Below are positions 18,935-27,998 of a stretch of 55,289 bases of DNA, in pieces (the stretch's first letter is position 1; every line of letters begins with the position of its first letter). Position numbers and translations under genes: made by a program. The stretch spans positions 1 to 55,289 of the forward strand of contig JALONK010000017.1 in assembly GCA_025454975.1 (NCBI GenBank). Reading direction: 5' to 3'. The notes under the pieces were generated by a model. That model was not told where the DNA came from. It did no database searches and worked only from the letters and a program-made list of their open reading frames with translations. The DNA comes from Bacteroidia bacterium (GTDB lineage Bacteria > Bacteroidota > Bacteroidia > UKL13-3).

Positions 18935-19474
18935 ATGTCAATCATCAAAGTTCATGACCGAAATTTTCAGCCCTTTATTTCGGAAGAAGAAATTAAAAGC
19001 AGGGTATCACAAATTGCTGATTCCTTAACTGTGAAGTATCACGATAAAAATCCTTTGTTTTTAGCCGTATTAAATGGCGCTTTTATTTTAGCTGCTGATT
19101 TAGTGAGGTCGGTCAAATTTCAAAGTGAAATTTCGTTTACGAAAATTTCCAGTTATCAAGGAACAACATCAACAGGAATGGTTAAACAACTGATTGGATT
19201 TACCGAAAGTATTACCAATCGTCATGTTATTATTGTTGAAGATATTATTGATACCGGTTTAAGTATGCAACATATCTTACAACAAGTTAAAGAGCAATCT
19301 CCGGCTTCAATACAGGTTGTTACTCTTTTATTTAAGCGCGATTCGTTAAAAGTGGATATTCAGCCTGATTATGTAGGATTTGAAATTCCTTCTAAGTTTG
19401 TTTTGGGTTATGGATTGGATTATGACGGATTAGGCCGAAACTTACCTGATATTTATGTTGAACAACAGGGCTAG
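18935..19474 (+). CDS. hpt: Hypoxanthine phosphoribosyltransferase
   Basis: This purine salvage enzyme makes IMP or GMP from hypoxanthine or guanine and PRPP. Visible are [16 protein letters not shown] (PPi loop), the flexible loop [10 protein letters not shown], the PRPP loop [14 protein letters not shown] and the purine-binding [11 protein letters not shown]. It is 179 residues, family length. It lies divergent from the methyltransferase, with TATATTTG at 18898-18905 as a possible promoter box. Its stop codon overlaps the convergent DUF2256 stop. Confidence 0.94.
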   Translation: MSIIKVHDRNFQPFISEEEIKSRVSQIADSLTVKYHDKNPLFLAVLNGAFILAADLVRSVKFQSEISFTKISSYQGTTSTGMVKQLIGFTESITNRHVIIVEDIIDTGLSMQHILQQVKEQSPASIQVVTLLFKRDSLKVDIQPDYVGFEIPSKFVLGYGLDYDGLGRNLPDIYVEQQG

Positions 19475-19608
19475 TTTTTTTTTCTGCATTTATCGCTACA
19501 ATATTTTACTTCATCCCATACTTTTTCCCACTTCTTTCTCCAAGTAAATGGACGCTCGCATACAACACAAATCTTTTGGGGAAGGTGCTGTTTTTTCACT
19601 CCTTTCAT
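19471..19608 (-). CDS. DUF2256 family small zinc-finger-like protein (45 aa)
   Basis: This gene is easily missed because it encodes only 45 residues. The translation begins [17 protein letters not shown] and continues with RPFTWRKKW and VKYCSDKCR, giving the CxxC...CxxxC pattern and the FTWRKKW core that define DUF2256. Four cysteines suggest bound zinc; the biochemical role is not known. Its ATG overlaps the stop of the DUF2805 gene (ATGA), so the two are translationally coupled, and both are divergent from the second photolyase-like gene. DUF2256, DUF2805 and photolyase-family genes are known to co-occur. Confidence 0.88.
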   Translation of the reverse strand: MKGVKKQHLPQKICVVCERPFTWRKKWEKVWDEVKYCSDKCRKKN

Positions 19609-19886
19609 CGCCTCTTACTTATTTTGTTTAAAGTTATTTGTCGTTGTAACGAACATTTAAACCTTTCAATTTCCGGATTACGTTTATGCAAGTGCTTTTG
19701 TGAAACACCTTGGTTAACCCTTTTGCGCCATAATCGCCAGCTCGAGGGTTTTAGTTGGTTACGCATTAAATTAACAACTTCCGATTCGCTTAACCCAAAC
19801 TGATACTTTATGGCTTCAAACGGTGTTCTGTCTTCCCAAGCCATCTCAATAATTCGGTCTATTTCCTGTGCATTTAATTGTGACAT
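19605..19886 (-). CDS. TIGR03643/DUF2805 family protein
   Basis: This 93-residue protein starts [20 protein letters not shown] and continues [22 protein letters not shown] and [13 protein letters not shown]; this is the TIGR03643/DUF2805 pattern. The second segment reads like a helix-turn-helix of the kind that follows the family's ED(R/H)TPF motif, so DNA binding is possible but unproven. It is upstream of and coupled to DUF2256, and its start lies 40 bp from the divergent photolyase-like gene. A shared promoter region suggests a common, perhaps light- or damage-linked, job. Confidence 0.88.
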   Translation of the reverse strand: MSQLNAQEIDRIIEMAWEDRTPFEAIKYQFGLSESEVVNLMRNQLKPSSWRLWRKRVNQGVSQKHLHKRNPEIERFKCSLQRQITLNKISKRR

Positions 19887-19926
19887 ATCTGTTAAACACT
19901 CTTTAACCTTAAGTGTTTAGTTAAAA

Positions 19927-21450
19927 GTGAAACAAGCTGTAAATATCGTTTGGTTAAAAAGAGATCTGCGCTTAACGGATCACCAACCTTTATTTAATGC
20001 ATCTCTAAGTCCCTTGCCCGTTATACTATTGTACGTGTTTGAGCCAAGCTTAATTAATGCTCCCGACGGCGATATCAGGCATTGGCGTTTTGTATGGCAA
20101 AGTTTAATGGATATTGAACAAAAGCTTAATCATTTAAATCAACACCTTACCATTACTTACGGTGAAGTAATTCCTGTTTTAGAAGAATTACAAAAAGAAT
20201 TTAAAATCGTTAATATATACGCTCATCAAGAAATTGGTGTGAAGATTACTTTCGATAGGGATAAGGCTGTGGCTTCTTTTTGCAAACAACATCACGTTAA
20301 GTTTACCGAATTTCAGCGTGATGCAATACAACGTGGCCGCAAGAATAGGGAGCAATGGGACGAACAACGATTATCTTACCTGCAAGAACCAATTTCTGTT
20401 ATTAATTGGAATCGTATAAAAACCATAGAAGCAGCAAAGATTAATGCTAGAAACCTTATTCCTGAAGAAATAAAACACTCGCATCCCGATTTTCAGATTG
20501 GAGGTTCAACCGAAGCCCGGAAGTTGTTAGATTCTTTCTTAAACGAAAGAATTTATCAGTATATGAAACAAATTTCTAAACCTAAACAAAGCCGAACCGG
20601 TTGCAGCAGGTTATCTCCTTACTTGGCATGGGGAAATATCAGTATGCGCGAAGTGATTCACGCTATTGCAAATCATCCGGTAAAAAATAATAAACGAATG
20701 GTTTCCTTTTGGATGTCGCGATTACAATGGCATTGCCATTTTATACAAAAATTTGAAACTGCATGTGAAGTAGAAAATCAAAACTTAAATAAAGCTTTTG
20801 ATGATGTTAGAACTGAATGGAATCAAACTTATTTTGAGGCTTGGTGTGAAGGTAAAACAGGATACCCATTAGTGGATGCATGTATGCGTTGCGTAAAACG
20901 AACAGGTTATATTAATTTTAGAATGCGCGCCATGTTGGTTAGTTTTTTAACTCATAATTTATGGCTTGATTGGAAAAAAGGAGCAGTTTTTTTAGCTAAA
21001 CAATTTTTGGATTATGAGCCTTGCATTCACTATCCTCAATTTCAAATGCAAGCCGGTACCATGGGGGTGCATATCATTCGCACGTATAATCCAATAAAAC
21101 AAAGTATTGATCACGACCCGGATGGTGCATTTATTAAAGAATGGATTCCTGAATTAAGTTTAGTGCCTACACCTGCATTGTTTCAACCTTGGTTGATGAC
21201 TGAAATAGAGCAAAAAATGTATAAATGTGTAATAGGAAAAGATTATCCATTTCCGATTGTTGATTTGAAATTAAGTGCTAATCATGCCTCAACACATTTA
21301 TGGGCTGTTAAAAAAACTAAAATAGCAAAAGAAGAAGGCCAACTTATATTGAATAAACTTTCATCACGGAAGAATGATCAGGCTCTACTGCCTAAAACTA
21401 AGCGTTCAACTAAAAATGAAAAACAAGATTTGAATTTTAAATTGTTTTAA
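19927..21450 (+). CDS. Cryptochrome/photolyase family protein (DUF2256/DUF2805-associated type)
   Basis: This 507-residue FAD-binding photolyase homologue opens NIVWLKRDLRLTDHQPLF (antenna domain). The FAD domain shows CSRLSPYLAWGNISMREV, FWMSRLQWHCHF, WCEGKTGYPLVDACMR, FRMRAMLVSF and YNPIKQSIDHDPDGAFI. The typical NWQW segment after the helix is replaced here by HYPQFQMQAGTMG, so it is neither a standard class I CPD photolyase nor CRY-DASH. The start is GTG at 19927: a stop lies just upstream and the motif begins a few residues in. Repair or sensing activity is inferred from family only. Confidence 0.88.
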   Translation: MKQAVNIVWLKRDLRLTDHQPLFNASLSPLPVILLYVFEPSLINAPDGDIRHWRFVWQSLMDIEQKLNHLNQHLTITYGEVIPVLEELQKEFKIVNIYAHQEIGVKITFDRDKAVASFCKQHHVKFTEFQRDAIQRGRKNREQWDEQRLSYLQEPISVINWNRIKTIEAAKINARNLIPEEIKHSHPDFQIGGSTEARKLLDSFLNERIYQYMKQISKPKQSRTGCSRLSPYLAWGNISMREVIHAIANHPVKNNKRMVSFWMSRLQWHCHFIQKFETACEVENQNLNKAFDDVRTEWNQTYFEAWCEGKTGYPLVDACMRCVKRTGYINFRMRAMLVSFLTHNLWLDWKKGAVFLAKQFLDYEPCIHYPQFQMQAGTMGVHIIRTYNPIKQSIDHDPDGAFIKEWIPELSLVPTPALFQPWLMTEIEQKMYKCVIGKDYPFPIVDLKLSANHASTHLWAVKKTKIAKEEGQLILNKLSSRKNDQALLPKTKRSTKNEKQDLNFKLF

Positions 21451-21471
21451 AATGCTTATCAATAGCATTGA

Positions 21472-22410
21472 ATGTTTTATTTTGCGAAAAAAGATTTTTT
21501 GTTGAAAGCAATTATTGATTTAGGTACAAATACCTTTCACCTATATATCGCCGAAGTTAAAGCAAATACTTTACATGAGTATTATAAAATGCAAATCCCT
21601 GTTAAGTTAGGTAAAGGAGGAATTAACAATGGTGAAATTACTAGCGACGCTTTTAGAAGAGGATTAACAGCCTTACATGAATTTGCAAAGTATATCGAAC
21701 GTTTTCAGGTTAAGGATATTCAAGCATTCGCCACTTCTGCCATTAGAAATGCAAGTAATGGTAATCAGTTTATTGAAGAAGCACACCGTCAGTTTGGAAT
21801 ACCTATACAAGCCATTTCAGGTGATGTAGAAGCCGGGTTTATTTACCGGGGAGTTAATCATTCATTTAAATTCCCCGACGAAACTGTACTGGTTATGGAT
21901 ATTGGTGGTGGAAGTGTTGAGCTAATAATTGGGAAACAACAAAACATATTATGGAAACAAAGTTTCGAAATCGGTGCAGCCAGATTAATTGATTTATTTC
22001 ATCACGAAAATCCAATTAGCTCTAGTGAAGTTGAGGCACTTACTGCATACCTCACCGAAAAGTTGAAACCGGCAGTAGAGGCTTGTGAAAAATATAATCC
22101 ACAGATTTTTATTGGAGCTGCCGGTTCTTTCGAAACATTATTGGATGTAGTGATTAATGACCTCGCAGTTATCCCGCTTTCATTAAGCAAACATGCTTAT
22201 GAAATACGACGCGAAGATTTTGATGTGTTTGTAGAAATTATGAAAACAGGTACCCAAGCCCAACGTGAAAAATTAAAAGGTATGGTATCTTTTCGTGTTG
22301 AGATGATTACGGTTGCAGCATTGTTAATGCAATTTGCCGTAGAGCAGTTTCAGATTAAACGAATTATTTGTTCTGATTATTCACTAAAAGAGGGTGTGTT
22401 GTTTAGTTAA
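21472..22410 (+). CDS. Ppx/GppA family phosphatase (exopolyphosphatase-like)
   Basis: This member of the ASKHA fold hydrolyses polyphosphate or pppGpp. Motifs are IIDLGTNTFHLYIAE (phosphate 1), QAFATSAIRNASN, ISGDVEAGFIYRG, VMDIGGGSVELIIG (phosphate 2) and the FEIGAARLIDLF strand. It has only the catalytic domains (312 aa) and lacks the long C-terminal HD region of E. coli Ppx. ATG 21472 is used; the family often starts at the KAIIDLG residue, where a TTG lies ten codons in. The gene overlaps convergent maf by 27 bp. Confidence 0.88.
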   Translation: MFYFAKKDFLLKAIIDLGTNTFHLYIAEVKANTLHEYYKMQIPVKLGKGGINNGEITSDAFRRGLTALHEFAKYIERFQVKDIQAFATSAIRNASNGNQFIEEAHRQFGIPIQAISGDVEAGFIYRGVNHSFKFPDETVLVMDIGGGSVELIIGKQQNILWKQSFEIGAARLIDLFHHENPISSSEVEALTAYLTEKLKPAVEACEKYNPQIFIGAAGSFETLLDVVINDLAVIPLSLSKHAYEIRREDFDVFVEIMKTGTQAQREKLKGMVSFRVEMITVAALLMQFAVEQFQIKRIICSDYSLKEGVLFS

Positions 22411-22971
22411 GTTTTTTATTTGTTGATATAAAGAAGAAACAGGCAACCCCATTACATTATAAAAGCAACCCGTTATGCTTTGCACCGCAACATATCCAAA
22501 CCAATCTTGAATACCATAAGCACCTGCTTTATCATAGGGTTTATATTGTTGGATGTAAAATCTAATCTCATCATCACTTATGGCTTTAACACTAACTACA
22601 CTTTTTTCAATAAAAGTGATTTGATGAAACATGTTTTTTATTGAAACTCCTGTATACACTTCATGCGTTGTGCCACATAATTCCGATAACATGTCATAAG
22701 CTTCACTTTCATTTTGCGGTTTATTTAATACATGATTATTAATCCAAACAATTGTATCGGCTGTAACTAAAATTTCGTTTGGTTTAAGTTGATGAGGATA
22801 TGCATTTGCTTTTTTTTCTGCTAAAAATCCTGCAATTTCTCCGGCCATTAAATGAGCAGGAAAGGTTTCGTCAACCTCAAATGTAACCACCGTATAGTTT
22901 AGCCCCAAGCCTTTTATAAGTTCTTGCCTGCGCGGTGATTTTGATGCTAGAATTATCTCCTGTTTTTCCAT
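22384..22971 (-). CDS. maf: Maf family nucleoside triphosphate pyrophosphatase
   Basis: Maf proteins are house-cleaning pyrophosphatases that remove non-canonical or excess dTTP/UTP. Visible are IILASKSPRRQELIKGLG (phosphate-binding), the catalytic Asp in TADTIVWIN, LNKPQNESEAYDML, GTTHEVYTGV and YDKAGAYGIQDW. The length of 195 residues is typical. Its start is one base from the end of the upstream Ldh-family gene, suggesting a shared leftward transcript. Confidence 0.93.
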   Translation of the reverse strand: MEKQEIILASKSPRRQELIKGLGLNYTVVTFEVDETFPAHLMAGEIAGFLAEKKANAYPHQLKPNEILVTADTIVWINNHVLNKPQNESEAYDMLSELCGTTHEVYTGVSIKNMFHQITFIEKSVVSVKAISDDEIRFYIQQYKPYDKAGAYGIQDWFGYVAVQSITGCFYNVMGLPVSSLYQQIKNLTKQHTLF

Positions 22972-22972
22972 G

Positions 22973-24043
22973 TTATAAGGGAATGCCTAATTGTAATGAT
23001 AATGATTGTAAATCCTCTACTACTTTTGAGTTTAATGGTATGCCTTGCACCGACCTTAATTTTTCTTGCTCAAATTCAGGCTCACCCGGAATAATTACAG
23101 GTATATTTTCATCAACACGAGCTGCTTGTTTAAAGGTAGCAATCCAATTGTCCATGTGATTTTTAAACTCATCAACCTTACGAAATGCATCCACTCTCAT
23201 GGCAGCTACGAAATGTCCTATGCCTCTTCCTGGTTGGTTTTCTATAGGGTCGAGAAATGCAACAAATGGTGGCACCCAAGGTCCATAATTCGCACCACTC
23301 AATACTGCACTTAACACATCAACAATAGCACTTAAGCCAAATCCTTTATGTCCGGCCATGCTATCGCCACTTCCTAATGGTAATAATATTCCACCTGATT
23401 GCAATGCACTTGGGTCATTGGTATCCTTGCCATCCTTGTCAATAATCCATCCTTTTGGAACAGTTTTGCCAGCTCGTTGGGCAATTTCTAATTTTCCGTT
23501 TGCAGCAGTTGATGTAGCTAAATCAACAACCAAAGGCTGATATTTGCCCGCAGGAAAAGCATAACAAATAGGGTTGGTTCCTAACATTCGTTGTTTGCTG
23601 TGGGTTGGTGCAACCAGCGGACTGGCATTTGTTAATGCCATACCTATCATATCATGTTCTAAGGCTAACATGGCATGATAGGCAGCTATTCCAAAATGAT
23701 TTGAGTTTTGTATAGCCACCATTCCGGTTCCACATTGTTTGGCCTTTTGTATTGCTATTTGCATACCGGTTTGCGCACTAATAAGGCCTAGCCCTAAGTC
23801 GGCATCAAGTGTTGCTGTAGCAGGTGTTTCATGAATAATCTTCATATCTGGTTTTATGTTAACCCGATTTTTTTCAATTAACCTAACATATCCGCTTAAA
23901 CGAGCAACTCCGTGTGAATCTATACCTCTTAAATCTGCACGTATTAATACATCTGCCGCTTGTAATGCCTCATTTTCATTAATACCACACGCCATAAAAA
24001 TATTGGCGGTAAATTTTTTTAATCTATTTGCATCTATAATCAT
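22973..24043 (-). CDS. Ldh family NAD(P)-dependent oxidoreductase (malate/lactate/ureidoglycolate type)
   Basis: This 356-residue protein belongs to the AllD/YbiC-type dehydrogenase family, which is unrelated to classic MDH/LDH. Hallmarks are LRGIDSHGVARLSGYV, NSNHFGIAAYHAMLAL (catalytic His), GTNPICYAFP, DLATSTAANGKLE, PKGWIIDKDG and AGHKGFGLSAIVDVLS. It oxidises 2-hydroxy acids with NAD(P)+; the substrate cannot be told. It lies downstream of the histidine kinase on the same strand and directly before maf. Confidence 0.87.
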   Translation of the reverse strand: MIIDANRLKKFTANIFMACGINENEALQAADVLIRADLRGIDSHGVARLSGYVRLIEKNRVNIKPDMKIIHETPATATLDADLGLGLISAQTGMQIAIQKAKQCGTGMVAIQNSNHFGIAAYHAMLALEHDMIGMALTNASPLVAPTHSKQRMLGTNPICYAFPAGKYQPLVVDLATSTAANGKLEIAQRAGKTVPKGWIIDKDGKDTNDPSALQSGGILLPLGSGDSMAGHKGFGLSAIVDVLSAVLSGANYGPWVPPFVAFLDPIENQPGRGIGHFVAAMRVDAFRKVDEFKNHMDNWIATFKQAARVDENIPVIIPGEPEFEQEKLRSVQGIPLNSKVVEDLQSLSLQLGIPL

Positions 24044-24058
24044 TGTTGCTATTTAAAG

Positions 24059-25801
24059 TTATTTAATGGGTAGCGCAAACTCAAACGTAGTGCCTTTTCC
24101 GTAACTACTTTTAACCTCAATTTTTCCGCCATGTTGAGTAATCAATTCATAGCATAATAATAAGCCTATTCCCGTTCCTTTTTCATTACTTGTTCCTCGA
24201 GTACTTAGGGTTTTGTAGCTGAAAAGTTGCGCTGCCTTTTCACTTTCAATTCCTACACCAAAATCAGTTATGGTAAATATATGCCATGAATCTTGTTTTG
24301 TATATCCTATAATAATTTCTCCCCCTTCATACGAAAATTTGATAGCGTTTGAAATTATATTTCTAAAAACAACCCTCAACATTTCTTTATCTGCTTCAAT
24401 TACTAATGAATCAGGTGTAGTATCTTTTATTGAAATATTTTTCAAATTCGCTAATTGTCCTAAATGTGAAAGTTCGCCCAATAATAATGGCTTAAGTAAA
24501 AAGGGTTCAATAAATAAGTTTGTACCTTTAAGTTGACTACCCGCCCATTGCAATAAATTATCTAATAAAGATGAAGTATACATCACATCTTTAGATAACA
24601 TATCTATAAATTTATTAAACTTTTCCGGGTCTAATTTTTGATTTCGATTAAGTGTTAATAAGGAAACTAAACCGGCCAGCGGACTCCTTAAATCATGCGC
24701 AATAATCGAAAATAGTTTATCCTTTTGTTCATTTAATGCTTTTAGTTGGCTGGCTTGATTGCGCAATTGTTCAGTTGCATGCTTAATAACTGTAATATCC
24801 TTAAAAATATAAGTGTATCCTTTGGTACTTTGATCGGGATTTTTAAGATGATTTTTATGTATTTCAAATATGGTATTATGATAAGTGAATTCAATGTTTA
24901 AGTTTGAGTTGGAGGTTAACCACTGTTTAATTTCAGGCGCCGACTGAAATAATTCTTCTATTGGTGAGCCGGGTTTAAAAGCTTTACCCATATTAAATAA
25001 AATTGTTCGCATCGAACTATTAATATCAATTACGAGAAAATGTTTATCAGTAATTAAAATACCATCAACCATTGTTTCAACTATACGCTCGCGAGCTATA
25101 GGTAATAACATAAATAAGTTGTATCTAATAAATCCTAAACCAATAATTATGGCAGTGAATATGAATGCATACGGAGTAAGGTCAATAATTTCGTAAGGAC
25201 GCCAACCAATTAAATACATCATATTAGTAATCCATGGAATAAAGGATGCCGCAACTATTACTTTATATTGTGTATTGTATAAGTTGTTTTCTTTCGAATA
25301 AGCTCTTAATAATAAATAGTTGCCAATGGCCAACATGCTGTAAAAAAATACTGTATGTATATGATACCAAATCCCGGGTTTAAATGCCAATAATGGAAAC
25401 GGTCCCTCTGTGTTAAATCCCACCTCGGCATAATGCAAGTGGTGCATAGCATTGGTCCAAACCAAAATGAGTGTAATTATCGGTTGGCAGAAAATGAGGA
25501 TATACTTTTTAGCATTTAACCAATGGTCGTTACCGATAAATTTAATTACAAAAATGATCCAGCAAGCCGGTATAAAAGCAATTCCAATATATTCTACTTT
25601 TATACACCACAGCATTGATGGTAAATTTAAAGAAGCTAATTCAATTGCATATGTGCATGCCCATATTGAAACACTAAGCATGAGTGCGCCAAACCATTTT
25701 GTTGCGCCACCGGTTTTTTGCAATACTATAATAGCAATAAACGCATTAAATATTCCTGTTAATGCCAGAGATGATGCGAATATATTCCATTCAAGTTCCA
25801 A
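24059..25801 (-). CDS. Membrane sensor histidine kinase, 7TM-PAS-HisKA-HATPase
   Basis: The 580-residue kinase starts with seven hydrophobic helices (about residues 8-230) resembling the histidine kinase N-terminal 7TM domain. A PAS-like segment follows (about 235-345, DGILITDKHFLVIDINSS). The HisKA H-box FSIIAHDLRSPLAG places the phospho-His near residue 366. The HATPase domain shows FRNIISNAIKFS (N box), DFGVGIES (G1) and GTGIGLLLC (G2). No response regulator gene is adjacent, so it is an orphan; the ligand is unknown. It ends 15 bp before the Ldh-family gene. Confidence 0.88.
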   Translation of the reverse strand: MELEWNIFASSLALTGIFNAFIAIIVLQKTGGATKWFGALMLSVSIWACTYAIELASLNLPSMLWCIKVEYIGIAFIPACWIIFVIKFIGNDHWLNAKKYILIFCQPIITLILVWTNAMHHLHYAEVGFNTEGPFPLLAFKPGIWYHIHTVFFYSMLAIGNYLLLRAYSKENNLYNTQYKVIVAASFIPWITNMMYLIGWRPYEIIDLTPYAFIFTAIIIGLGFIRYNLFMLLPIARERIVETMVDGILITDKHFLVIDINSSMRTILFNMGKAFKPGSPIEELFQSAPEIKQWLTSNSNLNIEFTYHNTIFEIHKNHLKNPDQSTKGYTYIFKDITVIKHATEQLRNQASQLKALNEQKDKLFSIIAHDLRSPLAGLVSLLTLNRNQKLDPEKFNKFIDMLSKDVMYTSSLLDNLLQWAGSQLKGTNLFIEPFLLKPLLLGELSHLGQLANLKNISIKDTTPDSLVIEADKEMLRVVFRNIISNAIKFSYEGGEIIIGYTKQDSWHIFTITDFGVGIESEKAAQLFSYKTLSTRGTSNEKGTGIGLLLCYELITQHGGKIEVKSSYGKGTTFEFALPIK

Positions 25802-25809
25802 TGGTATAT

Positions 25810-26526
25810 TTATAATCCCATTGCCAACAAATCGGCAAGGTGCAAGGTTTTTATGCTGTAATTTTTTTGTTTAATGATGCTATCTAAATGCATCAAACAT
25901 CCAAAGTCAGTACTAACAATATATTCAGCTCCGGTTTGAATGGCTTCGGTAATTTTTTGTTCACCCATAGCAACACTGATAGCCTCATTTTTTATGCTGA
26001 AACTTCCACCAAAACCACAGCAAGTGTCGTGCTTCAATTCAACCAATTGAAGTCCTGCAACTTTTTCTAATAACAACCGAGGTTGTTCTTTAATTTTACA
26101 TTCCTGTAATGCTTGGCAAGCGTCCATATAGGTAACCTTTGCGGTAAGCATGCTTCCAAGTTCAGTAATTTTTAAAACATCAACTAAAAACTCACTTAAC
26201 TCAAAAATATTTTTTTGTAGTTGTCGAAATTTATTGTGGTGTGAAGAGTTTTGATATAAAGCATCATACGAATTTCTAATCATGGATACACAGCTTCCAC
26301 CCGGACTAACCATATATCGGTTTGCGTTTGACTCACTTAAAAATTTTACACCAACTTCTCTGGCTTCATCCCAATGTCCTGCATTAAAAGCTGCTTGTCC
26401 GCAACAGGTTTGTTCCACATTATAATTTACCTGACAACCTGCTTTTTCTAAAACCTTGATGGTATTAAATGCAGTTGAAGGGCTGATCTGATCAATATAG
26501 CATGGAATAAATAAATCAATTTTCAT
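25810..26526 (-). CDS. LutA/LldE-like iron-sulfur protein (CCG domains)
   Basis: This 239-residue protein has two cysteine-rich CCG domains: DLFIPCYID with EQTCCGQAAF and SPGGSC, then YMDACQALQ with HDTCCGFGGSF and DFGCLMHL. This pattern is typical of LutA/LldE, a subunit of lactate oxidation complexes, and of related heterodisulfide-reductase-like subunits. ATG 26526 is chosen over a TTG 13 codons upstream that would overlap the previous gene. LutB and LutC are not neighbours here, so partners must be elsewhere or the role differs. Confidence 0.82.
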   Translation of the reverse strand: MKIDLFIPCYIDQISPSTAFNTIKVLEKAGCQVNYNVEQTCCGQAAFNAGHWDEAREVGVKFLSESNANRYMVSPGGSCVSMIRNSYDALYQNSSHHNKFRQLQKNIFELSEFLVDVLKITELGSMLTAKVTYMDACQALQECKIKEQPRLLLEKVAGLQLVELKHDTCCGFGGSFSIKNEAISVAMGEQKITEAIQTGAEYIVSTDFGCLMHLDSIIKQKNYSIKTLHLADLLAMGL

Positions 26527-26527
26527 G

Positions 26528-27928
26528 TTACGGATGAAAAGTTTTGAAGTTTTTGATGCGTACAATAAACAAAAATCCTAGCACAAAATAAAGTGCTAAG
26601 GCAATTATACTGTCTCTCATACTTCCTGTTAATTCGGCAATTAATCCATAGCTAAATGTCCCTATTACAATAGCAAACTTCTCTGATACATCATAAAAAC
26701 TGAAATAGCTTGCATGGTTAGGCGTTTGGTCAGGTATTATTTTCGCAAAGGTGCTTCTAAACATAGATTGGATTCCACCCATAACAAAACCTACTAATGC
26801 CGCCAAAGCATAAAAAGCATTCTCTTGTCTTATTTGATAAGCAATTCCACAGATAGCCATCCAAATAACAATCATGATAAGTAAGGTATAAATATTCCCG
26901 ATTTTTTCGCTGATACGTGCAAAACACCATGCGCCTAAAATGGCTATAAGTTGAATAATTAAAACGGTAGCAATTAGGTTTGGTGTTTTTAACTTTAGTT
27001 CTTGCGAGCCAAATAAAGTAGCTACATACATTACTGTTTGTAGGCCCATACTTGTAAAGAAAAATCCCCACAAATATCTTTTAACCCTATTATGTGTATT
27101 TTGCTCGTTGATTTCCTTCCAAACCGCTTTAAGCTCATTATATCCCGTTCTTAACATACGTTCTGTAAAAGTGGTCTTTCTCCTCACTTCCGGAACCAAA
27201 CGAAAAGTTATTTGGGCAAAACCTGCCCACCAAATGCCAACGGAAACAAAGGATAAGCGTGTTGCTAGTGTACTGTAATACTCTTTTGATTGGGCTAAGG
27301 CATCAACATCTGCTATGCCTGATTGTATGAGCTCATTTGCATACGATTGGACAGGATAAATTTTATCGACAAATAAGATATTTATCAAATTCAAGATTAG
27401 TAATATAACGCTTCCGATATATCCCATGCTAAAACCGCGCGCACTAATTCTATCGAATTTATCTTCACTTACAATCTCAGGTAAAAAGGCATTATAAAAA
27501 ACAATGCTTCCTCCAAAACCAATTAAACTAAGTACAAATAAAACTAATCCTAAAACTAAATTTTCAGCAGTGAAAAAATACATCAATATACATGATATAC
27601 TCCCTAAGTAACAGAAAAATTTCAAGAAGGCTTTTTTATTACCCATGGCATCAGCAATACCAGATAAAATTGGACTTATAAAAGTAATTAATAAAAAACC
27701 TAATGATAAGGTATAAGAATACAACGAACTGCTGTTAACAGTAAAACCCAGTAAATTGATAAGATATGGACCTTCAGCAGATGAGGCATTAATAGCAATA
27801 CTTTTGCTTAACGCTTCGTAGTATGGAGGAAAAATAGCAGTGGCAATTGTTAGTGAAAAAACCGAGTTTGCCCAATCATACATGGTCCACCCAAAAATTA
27901 CCTTTTTATCATTTAAGGCTGTGTTCAT
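26528..27928 (-). CDS. MFS transporter, UMF1/Atg22-like family
   Basis: This 466-residue membrane protein has about twelve helices. It opens with the UMF1 signature KKVIFGWTMYDWANSVFSL and carries the MFS loop PILSGIADAMGNKKAFLKF; Atg22-like transporters in this group carry amino acids in yeast, but bacterial substrates are unknown. The segment GGIQSMFRSTFAKIIPDQ is characteristic of the family. It ends one base before the LutA-like start, indicating an operon. Confidence 0.88.
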   Translation of the reverse strand: MNTALNDKKVIFGWTMYDWANSVFSLTIATAIFPPYYEALSKSIAINASSAEGPYLINLLGFTVNSSSLYSYTLSLGFLLITFISPILSGIADAMGNKKAFLKFFCYLGSISCILMYFFTAENLVLGLVLFVLSLIGFGGSIVFYNAFLPEIVSEDKFDRISARGFSMGYIGSVILLILNLINILFVDKIYPVQSYANELIQSGIADVDALAQSKEYYSTLATRLSFVSVGIWWAGFAQITFRLVPEVRRKTTFTERMLRTGYNELKAVWKEINEQNTHNRVKRYLWGFFFTSMGLQTVMYVATLFGSQELKLKTPNLIATVLIIQLIAILGAWCFARISEKIGNIYTLLIMIVIWMAICGIAYQIRQENAFYALAALVGFVMGGIQSMFRSTFAKIIPDQTPNHASYFSFYDVSEKFAIVIGTFSYGLIAELTGSMRDSIIALALYFVLGFLFIVRIKNFKTFHP

Positions 27929-27998
27929 ACTTATGCAAAGTAGTTTTTTGTTTTAATTAATAAGACTCTTACCTTTTATAGTTATGCACACCTTATGC

